This document shows, one piece after another, positions 1-10,562 of a stretch of DNA of 64,000 nt. The stretch lies in NCBI GenBank assembly GCA_905250075.1, contig CAJNOP010000233.1:169953-233952 (forward strand), read 5' to 3'. The notes under the pieces are model-generated. The model saw only the letters and a list, made by a program, of their open reading frames with translations. It searched no databases and was not told where the DNA came from. The stretch's first letter is position 1, and each line of letters opens with the position of its first letter. This DNA comes from Rotaria sp. Silwood1 (lineage: Eukaryota > Rotifera > Eurotatoria > Philodinida > Philodinidae). Made by a program: the position numbers and the translations under genes.

Positions 1-308
1 TGAAGGGCTATCCTATGGAGGACCGATATGGTCTGAAGGGCTATCCTGTCGAGGTAGCCATAGACCCTCAAGAGGTATCCTATGGGGGTGCCCTTAGGGT
101 TTCAAGGGCTATCCTATGGAGGTATCCATAGGCTCTTAAGAGCTTTTCTATGGAGATAACCATAGACTCGCAAGAGCTATTAGATGGTGGTACCCATAGG
201 TCCTCAAGGACTATCCAATGGACTTAGTCATTGACTCTCAGAATCTATTGTATGGAGATGCGCATAGACCCTCAAGAGCTATTAAATGGACATACTCATA
301 GGTCCTGA
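1..308. repeat. 34-bp degenerate tandem repeat array
   Basis: About nine diverged copies of a 33-35 bp unit follow one another from the window edge. Each has the skeleton TCAAGGGCTATCCTATGGAG followed by a variable GTACCCATAGACCC-like half. The copies differ by scattered substitutions, so this is an old minisatellite, and it probably continues to the left of the window. Nothing coding is seen in it or in the following 230 bases. Confidence 0.85.
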
Positions 309-540
309 AGGGAGTGTGGCAAGAAAAAAGTAAAGTAATAATGGGAAAATGCTACAAGAGCTGTCAGGGATATAAGGCTATAAGACTGAACGCTAATGGA
401 GTATAAAAACATGTGAGATGTAAGAGTATGAGGCCGTAGGCCTACCTATCTGTATACATAATATCTAGCGTCTGTATGACCGTTACCGGATGAAAAGTTA
501 AAAGTCCGTCGTCATACGTTCGAGGAAAAACAGACAGCCG

Positions 541-672
541 TGCGGGTGCGGGTGTGAGTGTGAGTGTGAGATGGGTGTGGGTGTGGATGTGGGTGGGTGC
601 GGGTGTGGGTGTGGGTGGGGGTAGGTGTGGGGTGTGGGTGTGTGGGTGTGGGTGTGGGTGTGAGTGTGCACG
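541..672 (+). repeat. Telomere-like TGTGGG tract, G-rich strand
   Basis: The stretch is almost only GGGTGT, GGGTGTGA and GGGTGC steps on the + strand. Bdelloid telomeres are built of TGTGGG (established for Adineta and Philodina), so this reads as an interstitial, degenerate telomeric tract. Open frames across it on the minus strand (His/Pro/Thr-rich) are products of the repeat and are not genes. Confidence 0.7.
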
Positions 673-717
673 GTGTCGGTGTGGATGTGAATATAAATGA
701 ACTACAAACATCCATGT

Positions 718-763
718 CTACACCCACTCCCACTGACATCTACACCCACACACCCTCATCCTA
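718..763 (-). repeat. Short telomere-like tract, C-rich orientation
   Basis: CCCACTCCCACTGACATC and ACACCCACACACCC-like steps lie 45 bases after the G-rich tract, in the opposite orientation. Together the two tracts form a G-strand to C-strand (head-to-head) arrangement. Confidence 0.5.
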
Positions 764-933
764 GGCATTTATCTTGCTTTGAACCGTTTTATAACTTCTG
801 AACACATGTTATTCAAAATAAATATTTTTCTAAATTCTCATGGGTTGAGGTTTATAATACATATTTTAGCATTTTCCTTAATTGCCCAAAAGATGTCTCA
901 TAGATCAATTATGTGCGTTAGTGTATGACTGGA

Positions 934-1468
934 TGATGCAAATGAATTACAAAATAATTCAAAATTTTTATATTATCTCTATATTTATAGAAATATGTAG
1001 ATAATTATAATAAGTTTATAAATATCTACCAGGGCCTACCACACTCAAAAGAAAAGGTATATTAGAAGATTTCGAATTTTGCAACCAAATCGAAACCTTT
1101 TTGAAGTATCGTAAAACCCTACGAAATCTTCGAAAAGTTTCGTAAATCCGCACAATACCTGAAAAAGGTGCGTAGTTCGCACCAAACCTCAAAAGGTTTC
1201 GATTTCGTTGCAAAATTCGAAATCTTTTTCAAGTTTCGTATCGTACCATTTTTTTTTCAGAGCAGAGTCTACTAGGGTCTCGATGTTGATGCCGCGACAC
1301 GACTTAAATCACGTCTGTCTTGGTGTGGGTGCCGCGAAACCCTAGTAGATCCTGGTAGACATTAATATATGAGAATAAACTTAGTATACTTATGTACATG
1401 TATTTCTATAAATATATATATATATGTTATATAGAAATTTTGAATTATTTTGAATTCATTTGCGTCAT
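934..1468. mobile_element. Fold-back (inverted-repeat) element 1
   Basis: The two ends are imperfect reverse complements: GATGCAAATGAATTAC followed by AAAATAATTCAAAAT on the left pairs with ATTTTGAATTATTTTG followed by AATTCATTTGCGTCAT on the right. The match continues inward past TCTACCAGG/CCTGGTAGA. The centre (about 1040-1250) is itself palindromic, rich in TTTCGAA and GGTTTCG. No coding capacity. Superfamily is not assignable because no clear target duplication was seen. Confidence 0.65.
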
Positions 1469-1483
1469 GATTCCTTAGTCGAA

Positions 1484-1921
1484 TTCGTGCTTATGGCTTG
1501 TTTCTGAGGAGATCGGACGTTTTTAGTGAATTTTCGCTGTGGGAGTCCAGATCTTCAGCCAGACCATATTTTTAAATTTCGATCTGAAACTTCGCCCACA
1601 TAATGATCTCAATTAGACTAACTTGTGTAAAAAATTTCAGGATGTTTGTACCAAGTCTCTCCGTGATACGAAGCTTTGAAAAAATACATGCTGTCTATAC
1701 TATCTATGGAAACCGATCTATATCTTGAAAACTGCATATCTAGGAGAGACTTGGTACAGTAGCTCGGAAATTTTTCATACAAGCTAGTTTAATTGAGATC
1801 TTTATATGGACAAAGTTTCAGATCGAAATTTGAAAATATAGTCTGACTGCAAAACTGGAATCTTACAGCAAAAATTCACTAAAAACGTCCGATCTCCTCA
1901 AAAACGAACCATAAACACGAA
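1484..1921. mobile_element. Fold-back element 2
   Basis: Arms of about 180 bases are reverse complements with some mismatches: TTCGTGCTTATGGCTTGTTT and GAGGAGATCGGACGTTTTTA on the left are mirrored at 1880-1921. The spacer is about 70 bases (around 1665-1740). It starts 16 bases after fold-back element 1. It is non-coding and non-autonomous, and its superfamily is unknown. Confidence 0.75.
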
Positions 1922-4900
1922 CTGCTTTTATCATAGGCATAGCTCACTAAGGGCGAAGAGATGCGCTAAGTCCTGACTTGAAAGTGCTCAGGCATCTGGG
2001 AATGCTCCCTCGTAAGTCATTTTATAATTTGATATGGCTTTTTGTGATTTCGCCAATTGTACTTTCTCACTGTTGTACTTCCATACATCTTAACTGTTTC
2101 AATTTGATCGGTTAGCATATCAAGTACAATAGTTGAGTTACAACTCAATTTATTCAAAATGGTGAACTTCATAAAGAAATTCGCCAATTGGCGAAAGTCA
2201 CATTTGGCGAAATTATAATTCCCCATTTGATATGCAGTAATGATTGAATACGTAGTAAAACAAACATGACAAATCGGTTCAATTTCATAGTTCATATCAG
2301 TACTTAAATAATGTTAAAATTATCTAGGATATCTTAGGTCATGATTCGAGTATTTTTAGGACCGATTCGCCTAGGGAACTGTTCCAATAAAGCTAGTTGC
2401 TGTTCCACGTAGAGCTTGTTGAGCAGCATCGAATTGTGAAAATCATTTCTCGATACATATTATAACAACTGAGATAAAGCAAAATTTGGATTTTTCTTCA
2501 ATTGCAACAAATGTCAGAAATGTGATTCTTTGGTTGATTTCCCTCAGCATACGAGCATTGTATGACGTCCGAGTTTTATCAATAGATAGAACTCGTTAAA
2601 TTACACTTGGAACATACTTTATATTAGTTGGAACACTTTCACAGACGAATCGGTCAAAGACATATTGGTGGGAAGGTGCTATTAGGACAAGTATCAGGAC
2701 AGTATCTGTCAAAGAATCCAATGCATTGAGATGCGGTGTTCATCATTGGATACAGCTCAGCAAGTAGCATTGCAAGCCGGATTAAGATTTGCTAGAATAT
2801 TCTGTGGGACGAATTGGCTCAGTCAATACGGATATATTTACAGTATATGTCGCCACAGTCCTGCGACCTAGCATTGTGAGACTTATAGCTCGGTAATGGA
2901 TGGTGCTACTGAGATGCAGTTTTCACTGTTGGACAGAGCTTGTAAAATGGAAGTTGGAATTTAAAAGATTTTTATTGCAACATGTTCCTAGGCGCATTAG
3001 CTCAAAACATCCCAGGTGAAAGAGCCGTTTTGGTCGGCATTTCAGCCTTTTGTCGAGGGAAGTCGCATGTGTCGAGATGCCGTTTTCACTATTCTACAAA
3101 GCTTATTGAGCAGACTTTTGCGTGGCCACGATTTTTCGGTCACATCACGTCACGGTCACGGAAATTTTGAATTACTAGCTGGATTTTTGTGCTACAAAAT
3201 CAAGATTTAAATTGATTTCCTAGATTTCCTCTGTAATAAAACAAAGAAAATCCGTAAATCAATTAAAATCTTGATTTTTTTTCACAAAAATCAGATTTTT
3301 ATTATCAAATTTTTTCAACGTTAAGTCACGATCACGAGCTACTGGGTCACGGCAATTTTCGAAAACTAGTCACGTGACCGTGACCAATTTGCAGAAGTCT
3401 ATTATTGAGCCTCACTACGCATATAAAAGGGTTCGGTTGAATCAGGTTCCTAGGTGAATCGACCCGAACATAACATTTTTCGGAACTTGTTTCGATGCAG
3501 CTCAGCCAGTTATACATGAAACAGCAAATAGCTTTGTTTCGAGAGATTTCTAGGCGAATCGTCCGTAAATATACTCGAATCAGGATCTAAGATACACTTC
3601 GTATTAGAATCAGACTGAATCAAAGATTGATTCAGTGGGTATCCTAAAAGACTAGTTATCTAGTAAACGAGGAATGACGCATACGTAGCTTTCTTTGTTA
3701 TCAATGTCTCATACACAGGTCTATTGAAGAATTTGATATGTCAATCAAGCATCAAATAGTTTTTACTTATTTCTAATAAAGTTTGATTCGACTTCTTTGC
3801 ATAATTGAATATCCTACCGTCTCTGTATATTGCTCTCAGGTATTTTGTCGAAAGAAAAAAAGACACTCATCGTTCGTGTATTATCATGTGTGCGTTTTTT
3901 ATACGCACACTCTCACACAGTAATCTATCAGACTTTTATTGTTATTATCACGATATGAAGTTGCATTCATCGTAATAAAGTGATTCTTAAGAGATCTCTA
4001 AATCAACATCTTCTATTCTTTCAGTATACTGAAGGCTCCTTCATAACAACACACAATATCTCAATCATCTCTTATCGTAGCACAAAATGATTGATATCTA
4101 CCCTTGAAGCGAAAATAAAATATGTACATCGCTTGCTTTATATGGTTAGAGGCATTTTTCGTTTGTGTGAGTTTATTCGATGTTGCTTTAGCAAAGACCA
4201 TCTAAACTGTCAGTCTTCATCACTGAAGTGGCTTGTGCTCCGACTTTTCTTCAGCTATAACGCTTCTTAAAAAGCTATTAACCGAACCCGGTGGGATTAA
4301 AATGTGAAATACGATGTGGTTGCGTATGTGATAAAACTGAGATTGTTCTTCTTCATCTATTTTAGAACACATATCTTCACCATCGTTTCATTTAACCCTT
4401 CAAAAATGCGATAAGAGAGTAGTTCCTATATAACAATAGGACCTTATGGATATATATAGTCTTCGATCGCCTGTTACCACTATTTGCCGCAGTCTCTGAC
4501 GTTTTTATATTTAAGTCTTTCATGTCTATGAGGAGAATTCAAAGGCAATTATAGAAATCGACCAAATGAGTAGACATGTAGACTTGTTACAGAAGACTCC
4601 CTCTACTTGTTAGTATGTGTATTTTCGAATTATATGACGTACTCTGGAGATGTCGATTGATACCGCCACCTTCTCTCTGTTGTCCTAAAACCATGGCAAA
4701 TGTAACGCCATCTATCGGAATCTCAACAGGAGACAATAAATAGAGTTCAATGATACCTTCACTAACTAATATAGGCAATCTTCCTTGATAAATCTACATA
4801 TCTCCTCATTTGATCAACTATTGCCGTAGAACTTATAATCTCCTTTCCACCCTTATACATCAATAATCCTTTTAGATCGTATTGCAAAAAATATTTATAC

Positions 4901-5093
4901 AAAAACACTGTCGTATTTAATAAAAACTTATACTATTTTCAAGGACTTATAACACTGCTGAATGTTGAAACTTATAAGAAACGTACTGCTAATTGAATAA
5001 TAACTCAGAGTTACAGAAAAGTAGTGATAACTGAGATTTGATCTATTAAACTTTCTATTTCACCCACACTCCGTTGTCATTTATTTACATGCG
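1922..5093. other. Non-coding stretch with degenerate dispersed repeats
   Basis: I see no gene here. A phrase of the form TTCCTAGGCGAATCG (or its complement) recurs near 2360, 2645, 2980, 3450 and 3550, often near GCTCAGCAAGTAG-like and AGATGCCGTTTTCAC-like phrases. This suggests an old diverged tandem or dispersed repeat. At about 3125-3395 there is an imperfect inverted repeat with TCACGGTCACGG near both ends and AAAATCAAGATTTAAATTGA mirrored inside. From 3600 to 5093 nothing recognisable is seen. A T-rich segment with CACCCACACTCC precedes the gene at 5094. Confidence 0.45.
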
Positions 5094-6239
5094 ATGGGTT
5101 CCAATCCTTCAAAAAGCACGAAAAATGTTAAAATTGGCGAGGCTAGTGAATTCTACTGGGCATGCAGAACTGGTGATTATCAAAAAGCGAAAATGATTAT
5201 ATCTAACTTAACTTACGACCAGCTAAATCAAATCGAACCAAATGGTAGCACAGCGCTACATGCAGCAACGTATTACAATCATTTGAAAATTGTAGAGTTA
5301 TTACTACAACATGGATGTGCACGAACAACATTGAATCGATTCGGATATACTGCCTTTGAAGAGGCCCAAACCGATCAAATGCGTTCAATCTTCTACCGAC
5401 CTAGTTCTCAGCGTTTCATGGATGAAAATCCATCTCAGTCCTTTGAACTATCTTCGAACTCGGACGAGCATGATGAAATGGAAGATGATACTACTAATGA
5501 TTGGGTCAAATGCCATCTGAACAAGAAAGATGCGCATGAAGCTAACTTCATGGACTCCATAGCTCGCGCACCCGTAATAATGAGAAAAATTCTGCAGATC
5601 AGATTGGAGCAGGAAAGTAAAGAATTACTCAAAAGCTTTCTGGATGATAATGTTAAGAAAACTGATCCACAGTATCCTCACGTCATCGAGCTTTTTGAAG
5701 AATTCAAAAAGAACAAAAAAATCATGCCGTTGCTCACATTGTACACAGCAGAAACACCAGTCGTTGGAGCATTACAAAATGACTGCGACTCGTTTGCAGC
5801 TTTGCTTTACCTACATTTACCTGAATTAGAAGACCGCGCTTATAAAGGTCTCGCTTATCGTGGTGCTCGAATGACAAACGATGAACTCAGAGCATATCAA
5901 TGGGCACTCAAGCAACGAGGGCGTGTGCTTGAAACACGTACCTTTCAATCGATGTCCAAAAATGAAAAAGTTGCCCTACGGTTTGCCAACAACAAGAAAT
6001 ATGAGAAACCCATCTCCGTACTATTGAGCTTCTATTTTCCTGAAGTTTGTCGAACAGCAATTGATCTGACCAAAATATCTGACCGATTACTTAATTTGTC
6101 AGAGTTTCCAGAAGAAGAAGAAGTTACTCTTCTGCCATTCACATTATTTCAAGTTTCGGCCATTAATGTCGACGCCACGCGAAAGAATCAGTATCGAATT
6201 ACGTTGACAAATGTTCCAGTCAAGAATAACTCTATCTAA
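5094..6239 (+). CDS. Ankyrin repeat + R-S-E class ADP-ribosyltransferase, predicted N-myristoylated
   Basis: Single-exon, 381-residue protein. Residues about 15-95 hold ankyrin-like repeats, the clearest being NGSTALHAATYYNHLKIVELLLQ split over residues 50-72. Residues 220-375 match the arginine-specific mono-ADP-ribosyltransferase fold: YRGAR (Arg256), TFQSMS (Ser286/Ser288), and FPEEEEV (Glu341 and Glu343 as the E-x-E pair), followed by an LLPF strand. Such enzymes transfer ADP-ribose from NAD to protein side chains. There is no signal peptide, so it should act inside the cell, unlike vertebrate ecto-ARTs. The N-terminus MGSNPSKS fits the myristoylation consensus (Gly2, Ser6, Lys7) and resembles Src. 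An acidic linker (residues 118-136) separates the domains. The frame is open with all key residues present, so the enzyme is probably active. Ankyrin-ART combinations are expanded in bdelloids. The target is unknown. Confidence 0.85.
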   Translation: MGSNPSKSTKNVKIGEASEFYWACRTGDYQKAKMIISNLTYDQLNQIEPNGSTALHAATYYNHLKIVELLLQHGCARTTLNRFGYTAFEEAQTDQMRSIFYRPSSQRFMDENPSQSFELSSNSDEHDEMEDDTTNDWVKCHLNKKDAHEANFMDSIARAPVIMRKILQIRLEQESKELLKSFLDDNVKKTDPQYPHVIELFEEFKKNKKIMPLLTLYTAETPVVGALQNDCDSFAALLYLHLPELEDRAYKGLAYRGARMTNDELRAYQWALKQRGRVLETRTFQSMSKNEKVALRFANNKKYEKPISVLLSFYFPEVCRTAIDLTKISDRLLNLSEFPEEEEVTLLPFTLFQVSAINVDATRKNQYRITLTNVPVKNNSI

Positions 6240-6498
6240 GCAGCTTGGTTCCAATATCATTAACACCGTGGACAAGAAAGCTGTCTGCACAGGATTTCAG
6301 AATAACAAAGAGGTTGCGATTCATTATATATTTATAGTTTTTAAAACATTCTATCGTAAAGCAAAGTTCCTAATCAATACTAAGGTATACAATAAGAAAC
6401 TTGAAGTCAACTATCTGCCGGCACAAACCAGGACAGGCAGGCAACATAGATTTTTCTCAGTTGATTGGAAAAAAATCCCGAAATCTAAAAATTTATAT

Positions 6499-6504
6499 AA
6501 TAAA
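6499..6504 (+). terminator. Possible poly(A) signal
   Basis: AATAAA lies 260 bases after the stop of the ADP-ribosyltransferase gene, the first good signal downstream of it. Confidence 0.35.
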
Positions 6505-6644
6505 ATGTTTAAAAAAACATAGAACCATGGTTTTATCGTGAAAAAGTATAAAGGAAAACTGTTGAGCGAAAAGTGCCAAAGAACTCATTATGAAGCAAGA
6601 AAAACGTTGAAAAAGAAAAAAGGCAAGGGTGCTGTCCTGGATTA

Positions 6645-6775
6645 GTATGGATGTGAATGCGTATGTGGATGGGTGTGTGGATGGTCGCAGAATGAGTGTA
6701 AGTGGGCGTGCAATGTAGCTGGATGTGAATGTGGTTGTTGGTGATATGGGTGTGGGTGTGAAATGTGTCTGAGTA
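6645..6775 (+). repeat. Degenerate telomere-like tract
   Basis: GGATGTGAATG, GTGGATGGGTGTG and GATATGGGTGTGGGTGTG steps form a decayed G-rich tract in the same orientation as the one at 541. From 6850 to 6950 a small GC-richer palindromic patch (ACGACCGTATACGG and ACGGCCGT phrases) separates it from the next tract and may be another short MITE. Confidence 0.45.
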
Positions 6776-6952
6776 TAGGTGTCGGTTGTACGAAAGTAGG
6801 TTGGTGTAGGGTATTGATGAAGGTGCAGCCCTCTCTTTGCGTTCCCAGATCGAGCTTTACGGCGACCAAAAACGACCGTATACGGTGGAAATACGGTCGT
6901 ACACGGCCATGCCTTTACCGTTTTGGTATGGACCGTAATACGGCCGTTAATC

Positions 6953-7072
6953 TGGTGTGGGTGTGAGTGGGTGTTGGTGTGGTATGTGGGTGTGGTGTGG
7001 GTGGGTGTGGGTGTGGGTGTGGGTGTGGGGTGTGTGAGTGGGTGTGTGGGTGTTGGTGTGAGTGGGTGTTGG
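6953..7072 (+). repeat. Telomere-like TGTGGG tract (left of MITE)
   Basis: Almost uninterrupted GGGTGT steps with few variants, G-rich on the + strand. It is the left half of one tract split by the hAT MITE at 7073-7458, since both sides end or begin with the same GGTGTTGG. Confidence 0.75.
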
Positions 7073-7458
7073 TAGGGGTGCAACAAATCCTGTTTTTCTG
7101 CAAAAAGATTGTAAATTTTCGGTATGAAAACCCCCCAAATCCACCCAAATCTTTTTGGCAGTAATATGCAGTTTCATTCGCTCTATCTGATGGTATTATT
7201 TGTTTACCGAATCCCGTAAGAGATTTGGTAAAGATTTGGTGAGATTTGGTGAATTTATGCACATTTTTCGACAAATCTCACCAAATCTTTACCAAATCTC
7301 TTACGGAATTTGGTAAACAAATAATACCATTAGATAGAGCGAATAAAACTGCATATATCTGACTCAAAGATTTGGTGAGATTTGGGTGGATCTGGGGAGT
7401 TTTCATATCAAAAACTTACAACCAGTTTTGCAGAAAAACAGGATTTGTTGCACCCCTA
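7073..7458. mobile_element. hAT-type fold-back MITE inserted in telomere-like repeat
   Basis: 386 bp, with two arms of about 185 bases that are near-perfect reverse complements around a short centre near 7265. Termini are TAGGGGTGCAACAAATCC and its complement. The 8 bases on each side are identical (GGTGTTGG at 7065-7072 and 7459-7466), an exact 8-bp target duplication. An 8-bp duplication and a TAGGGGTG end are typical of hAT MITEs. It has no coding capacity. The arms are still close in sequence, which suggests a fairly recent insertion. Confidence 0.88.
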
Positions 7459-7570
7459 GGTGTTGGTGTGGGATGTGGGTGTGGGTGGGTGCGGGTGGGT
7501 GTGGGGTGTGTGAGTGGGGTGGGTATGTGGGTGTGGGTGTGTGAGGGTGAGTGTGGGTATGTGGATGTAG
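7459..7570 (+). repeat. Telomere-like TGTGGG tract (right of MITE)
   Basis: Continuation of the 6953-7072 tract after the MITE: GGTGTTGGTGTGGGATGTGG, then GGGTGTGG-type steps, decaying to GTGTGGGTATGTGGATGTAG at its end. Confidence 0.75.
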
Positions 7571-7587
7571 TTAACCAATTGATCGAC

Positions 7588-7724
7588 ATTCACACCCATA
7601 CTCATACCCACACCCATCCAGACCCACAACCATATCCGTGCCCACACCCACCCACTCACACCCACATCCACCCATACCCACACCCACATCCACACTCACC
7701 CACACCCACATCCACATCCACACG
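7588..7724 (-). repeat. Telomere-like tract, C-rich orientation
   Basis: CACACCCA, CCCACACCCA and CCCACATCCA steps read as telomeric repeat on the opposite strand. It begins 17 bases after the G-rich tract ends, across the linker TTAACCAATTGATCGAC. This is a head-to-head junction of telomere-like sequence. Confidence 0.75.
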
Positions 7725-9111
7725 CTGCAAAAACTATTCAACAAACGTCTCATTTTCGATAAAAACACTTTTGCCATTGGCATTGCTTGCCAAATTAATA
7801 GGACACAAAATGAATCATATAGGCAACAAACGGGTTTAGACAACAGTTATTGTAACTCACTCACTGTCAAAATCTATTGTCTTAAATGTCTCAATAAAAA
7901 AATGAACACAAATTTGTCATATGAAAAAGAAGCAAAATGCCGAACAGATGACAATGCTGTAGATGAATACAAGCACTTGCACTCAGAGTCATAAACTCAT
8001 GTCTCCACTCAAATGTAAACTAACATCAAGACCCATATCCAATAAGAAGGCAATATCTTGAAATGCTAATCATTCGATACTAATTGTATGAATACATGCC
8101 GTAGAAACTTAATCAATATTCATTGGATCAGGGTGTGGGTGTGGCTATAATCTCTGTCCACACCCCACCCTTTATGCACATTGTATAAATCATGTACGAT
8201 CGAGTATTCGATTTCAATGAATTGTTTTTACCTTTTTCTGCCTTTAGGAAATAAATTTGATGCATTTGAAAAGAGGTTTTTCTTATAAAGAATCGATAGA
8301 ATATGTTTGCTAGTTTCGACATTTTATCCAGATTTTCTCTTTCGAACGGTTGCCGCTTTCTCAGTTTCCATATTAGATGGAACACTGGTTACATAAGTTA
8401 GTAGGCAAGGAGGGTTAGAGATATGTGGAGCGAAGTTTTTTTTTTTAATCTCGATCCGGACTTTCAGAGAGAACATATCCAAATATTAATTGCCGGTCGC
8501 AGTGATATTTTCCTCATAAGTAAGACTAGAAAAGTCTGCCAGGATTTCTCTCCTTACATCTTTCTATTAGAGTTATCACCGTTTTATCGAATTTTCGACT
8601 TATCGGAAAGTTTCAGCCAAAGCAGATAGTTCCTTCTCGACATGTTGAATACGGAAGAAAAGTTAGCATTCTGCCTTTCTTGTGGCATATGATTGTTTTT
8701 TTTTGAATATTCTATATTCCGAACAACAATCATCAGTTTTGACTGAAACTTACAGGATATACTCAAGATCAAGAGATCTATTTCTGTACAAAAATTCGGA
8801 TGAAAATTCCTTCCTTTTTTTTTTAATTTCTCCATGAATACCTTGTCATAGGTTTCTTCGCGTTACATGTAAGAAAAGTCAGTTTTTAATGTTCGTGATT
8901 TGATTAATTTAGCCGACGAATATAACTTTATTTCCTGGTCATGTATTCTGCATTTATCTTTGCTTGCTGTGATTTATAACATAATTCGCTAAAAATCATA
9001 GAAAAAATAACTACAATTTTCAGTTCGGATTCGAAGAAATATTTTTCTAATGATTATGGTGATGAAGAATAAAGCTTATTTCGTATATTTATAACGAGGG
9101 AAGTCTCACAA
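7725..9111. other. Non-coding stretch
   Basis: No gene is recognised. The open frame running through the C-rich tract and on to 7994 is a repeat product. A last tiny telomere-like patch (GGTGTGGGTGTGG then CCACACCCCACCC) sits at 8131-8170. The rest is AT-rich unique sequence. Confidence 0.4.
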
Positions 9112-9605
9112 CTGGTTAATTATTTTTTGAGTTGGGGCTACGTACATAATGTAGACTCCATAGCTTATAGCCGCGTAGATACTATACTTTTAAGGTAATT
9201 TTTCAATGAATATCGTGGTACATCATGAAAACTGATTTTCGAAGTTCGGCTTGAATGTTTGCGTTGTGATAGGCTTTAATGAGAGTAGTTTATTATGAAA
9301 GTTTCAGGTCTTTTGACTTGCTTTTATTGTGAAATTAGAAGATTCAAATCTGCCGGTGTATACGAGTGATGTAAAAGACACGCTTTTATTATAGTCATAT
9401 CTTAGGATAGGAACAACGAAAAGATATGAAAGTCTCATTATAAGCTATTTTCATTAAGGCCTCTTTTTTGTGCAAAGTTTGAAATTGAAATTCGAAAATG
9501 AGTAAAGGGCCTGAACTCTTTTCAAAATATTCATAACTCATTAGAATCTACATGATACACGTAGTTCCGAGTCAAAAAACAGTTAATCAATGGGGGTAAT
9601 TCTCT
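9112..9605. mobile_element. Old fold-back element 3
   Basis: The left arm (GGTTAATTATTTTTTGAG, then GGGCTACGTACATAATGTAG) pairs imperfectly with the right arm ending at CATTGATTAACTG's complement near 9585. Inner segments also pair: AGGCTTTAATGAGAGTAG near 9275 against the complement of the 9440-9460 region. Arms differ at many positions, so the element is older than those at 1484 or 7073. Non-coding. Confidence 0.55.
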
Positions 9606-10094
9606 AGTTAGTGTGTTTCGAAAAAAATGAATTTTCAAAATGAGACACATTTTCACTGACAACATAAGAAGAATTTCTTTCATCAGATATGCAAAAACGA
9701 TAGTAAAATCGTGTTTTTCTGCTTGTTAATTGAAAAAATTTACATTGGATGATTGTTGTTCAATTACAACGACGATAAAACTAGTGCCATGCTTTAAATT
9801 AATTGACAAGGCAAATAGACGACATCTCGTCATTTTTAAGGTTCTTCTTTCTTTACTGTTGGCATTTAATATTTCAGACATGAAAAGGTAAATAAACAAA
9901 ACATGCACCTTGCCGTTTGCTTATTAAGTTCAACTAAACTTTATTATATACTTGATATTGGTTCGTTTAAATTGAGTTCTATGATATGTTATGAATGTTT
10001 TTAATTATGAACATTGATATTTTTTATAAATGTTATATATTTTCACTATCTTTTCTAGTTGATATTGAACGATATATTTATAAAGTTTTATCAA

Positions 10095-10530
10095 ATGTCG
10101 CAGACGAACAACCGGGATGGCAGCAACAAGCGGTCGCGGATATTATCTTCAGACGTCTATCGTCAACGTGAGAACCAGTCGTCGACAAATGTCGCTCAAA
10201 CACAATCAGGTTTAATTATTGATAATGAAACTGCATTATCATCTGAAATAATTAAAGAACAATTGAATAGTGTTGATGATATTATAACACAAGCAATTAT
10301 TGAAGTACCAACGAAACATTTATTATATGTAAAAGAACTTGGTGACAATTTATTTGTATCATTATCAACAAAAATTATTTGATCGTGTTTTATTTACAAA
10401 ATTATTAAATAATGATGTTAATACAGCACCATCAGATTTACGTGTACTTGCACGTTCAGATGATAATGATGCACATTCAACATGTACATCATTAGTACAA
10501 CCAATGCCAGCAATTTTATGTAACATATAG
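10095..10530 (+). pseudogene. Unrecognised coding sequence, one apparent frameshift
   Basis: From ATG 10095 a frame reads MSQTNNRDGSNKRSRILSSD and continues to VSLSTKII, stopping at 10382. A second frame then carries on in the same coding style (FDRVLFTKLLNNDVNTAPSD, ending near PMPAIL at about 10520). Codon use (AT-rich third bases, few rare codons) is coding-like on both sides, so the simplest reading is one exon with a single-base slip near 10366-10385. A GTAACA donor-like sequence follows PAIL. I do not recognise the family: it is polar and acidic, with a basic NKRSR patch near the start. Neighbour: the Maf fragment begins only about 40 bases after its end, so both may be remains of one gene. 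Confidence 0.4.
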
Positions 10531-10562
10531 ATTCATTTTGAAAAGTTTATCATCCAATAATA

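Noticed and set aside
442-739. His/Pro/Thr-rich minus-strand open frames
   Set aside because: They are translations of the telomere-like GGGTGT tract and its flank; the same kind of frame appears at every such tract.
2017-2295. 92-codon minus-strand frame
   Set aside because: No similarity, no context, and composition like the surrounding non-coding DNA.
6211-6522. Frame overlapping the end of the ADP-ribosyltransferase gene
   Set aside because: Out-of-frame shadow that runs into the 3' flank.
6493-7274. Several overlapping frames of 60-197 codons on both strands
   Set aside because: They cross telomere-like repeat and the hAT MITE arms, have no splice or family features, and are repeat products.
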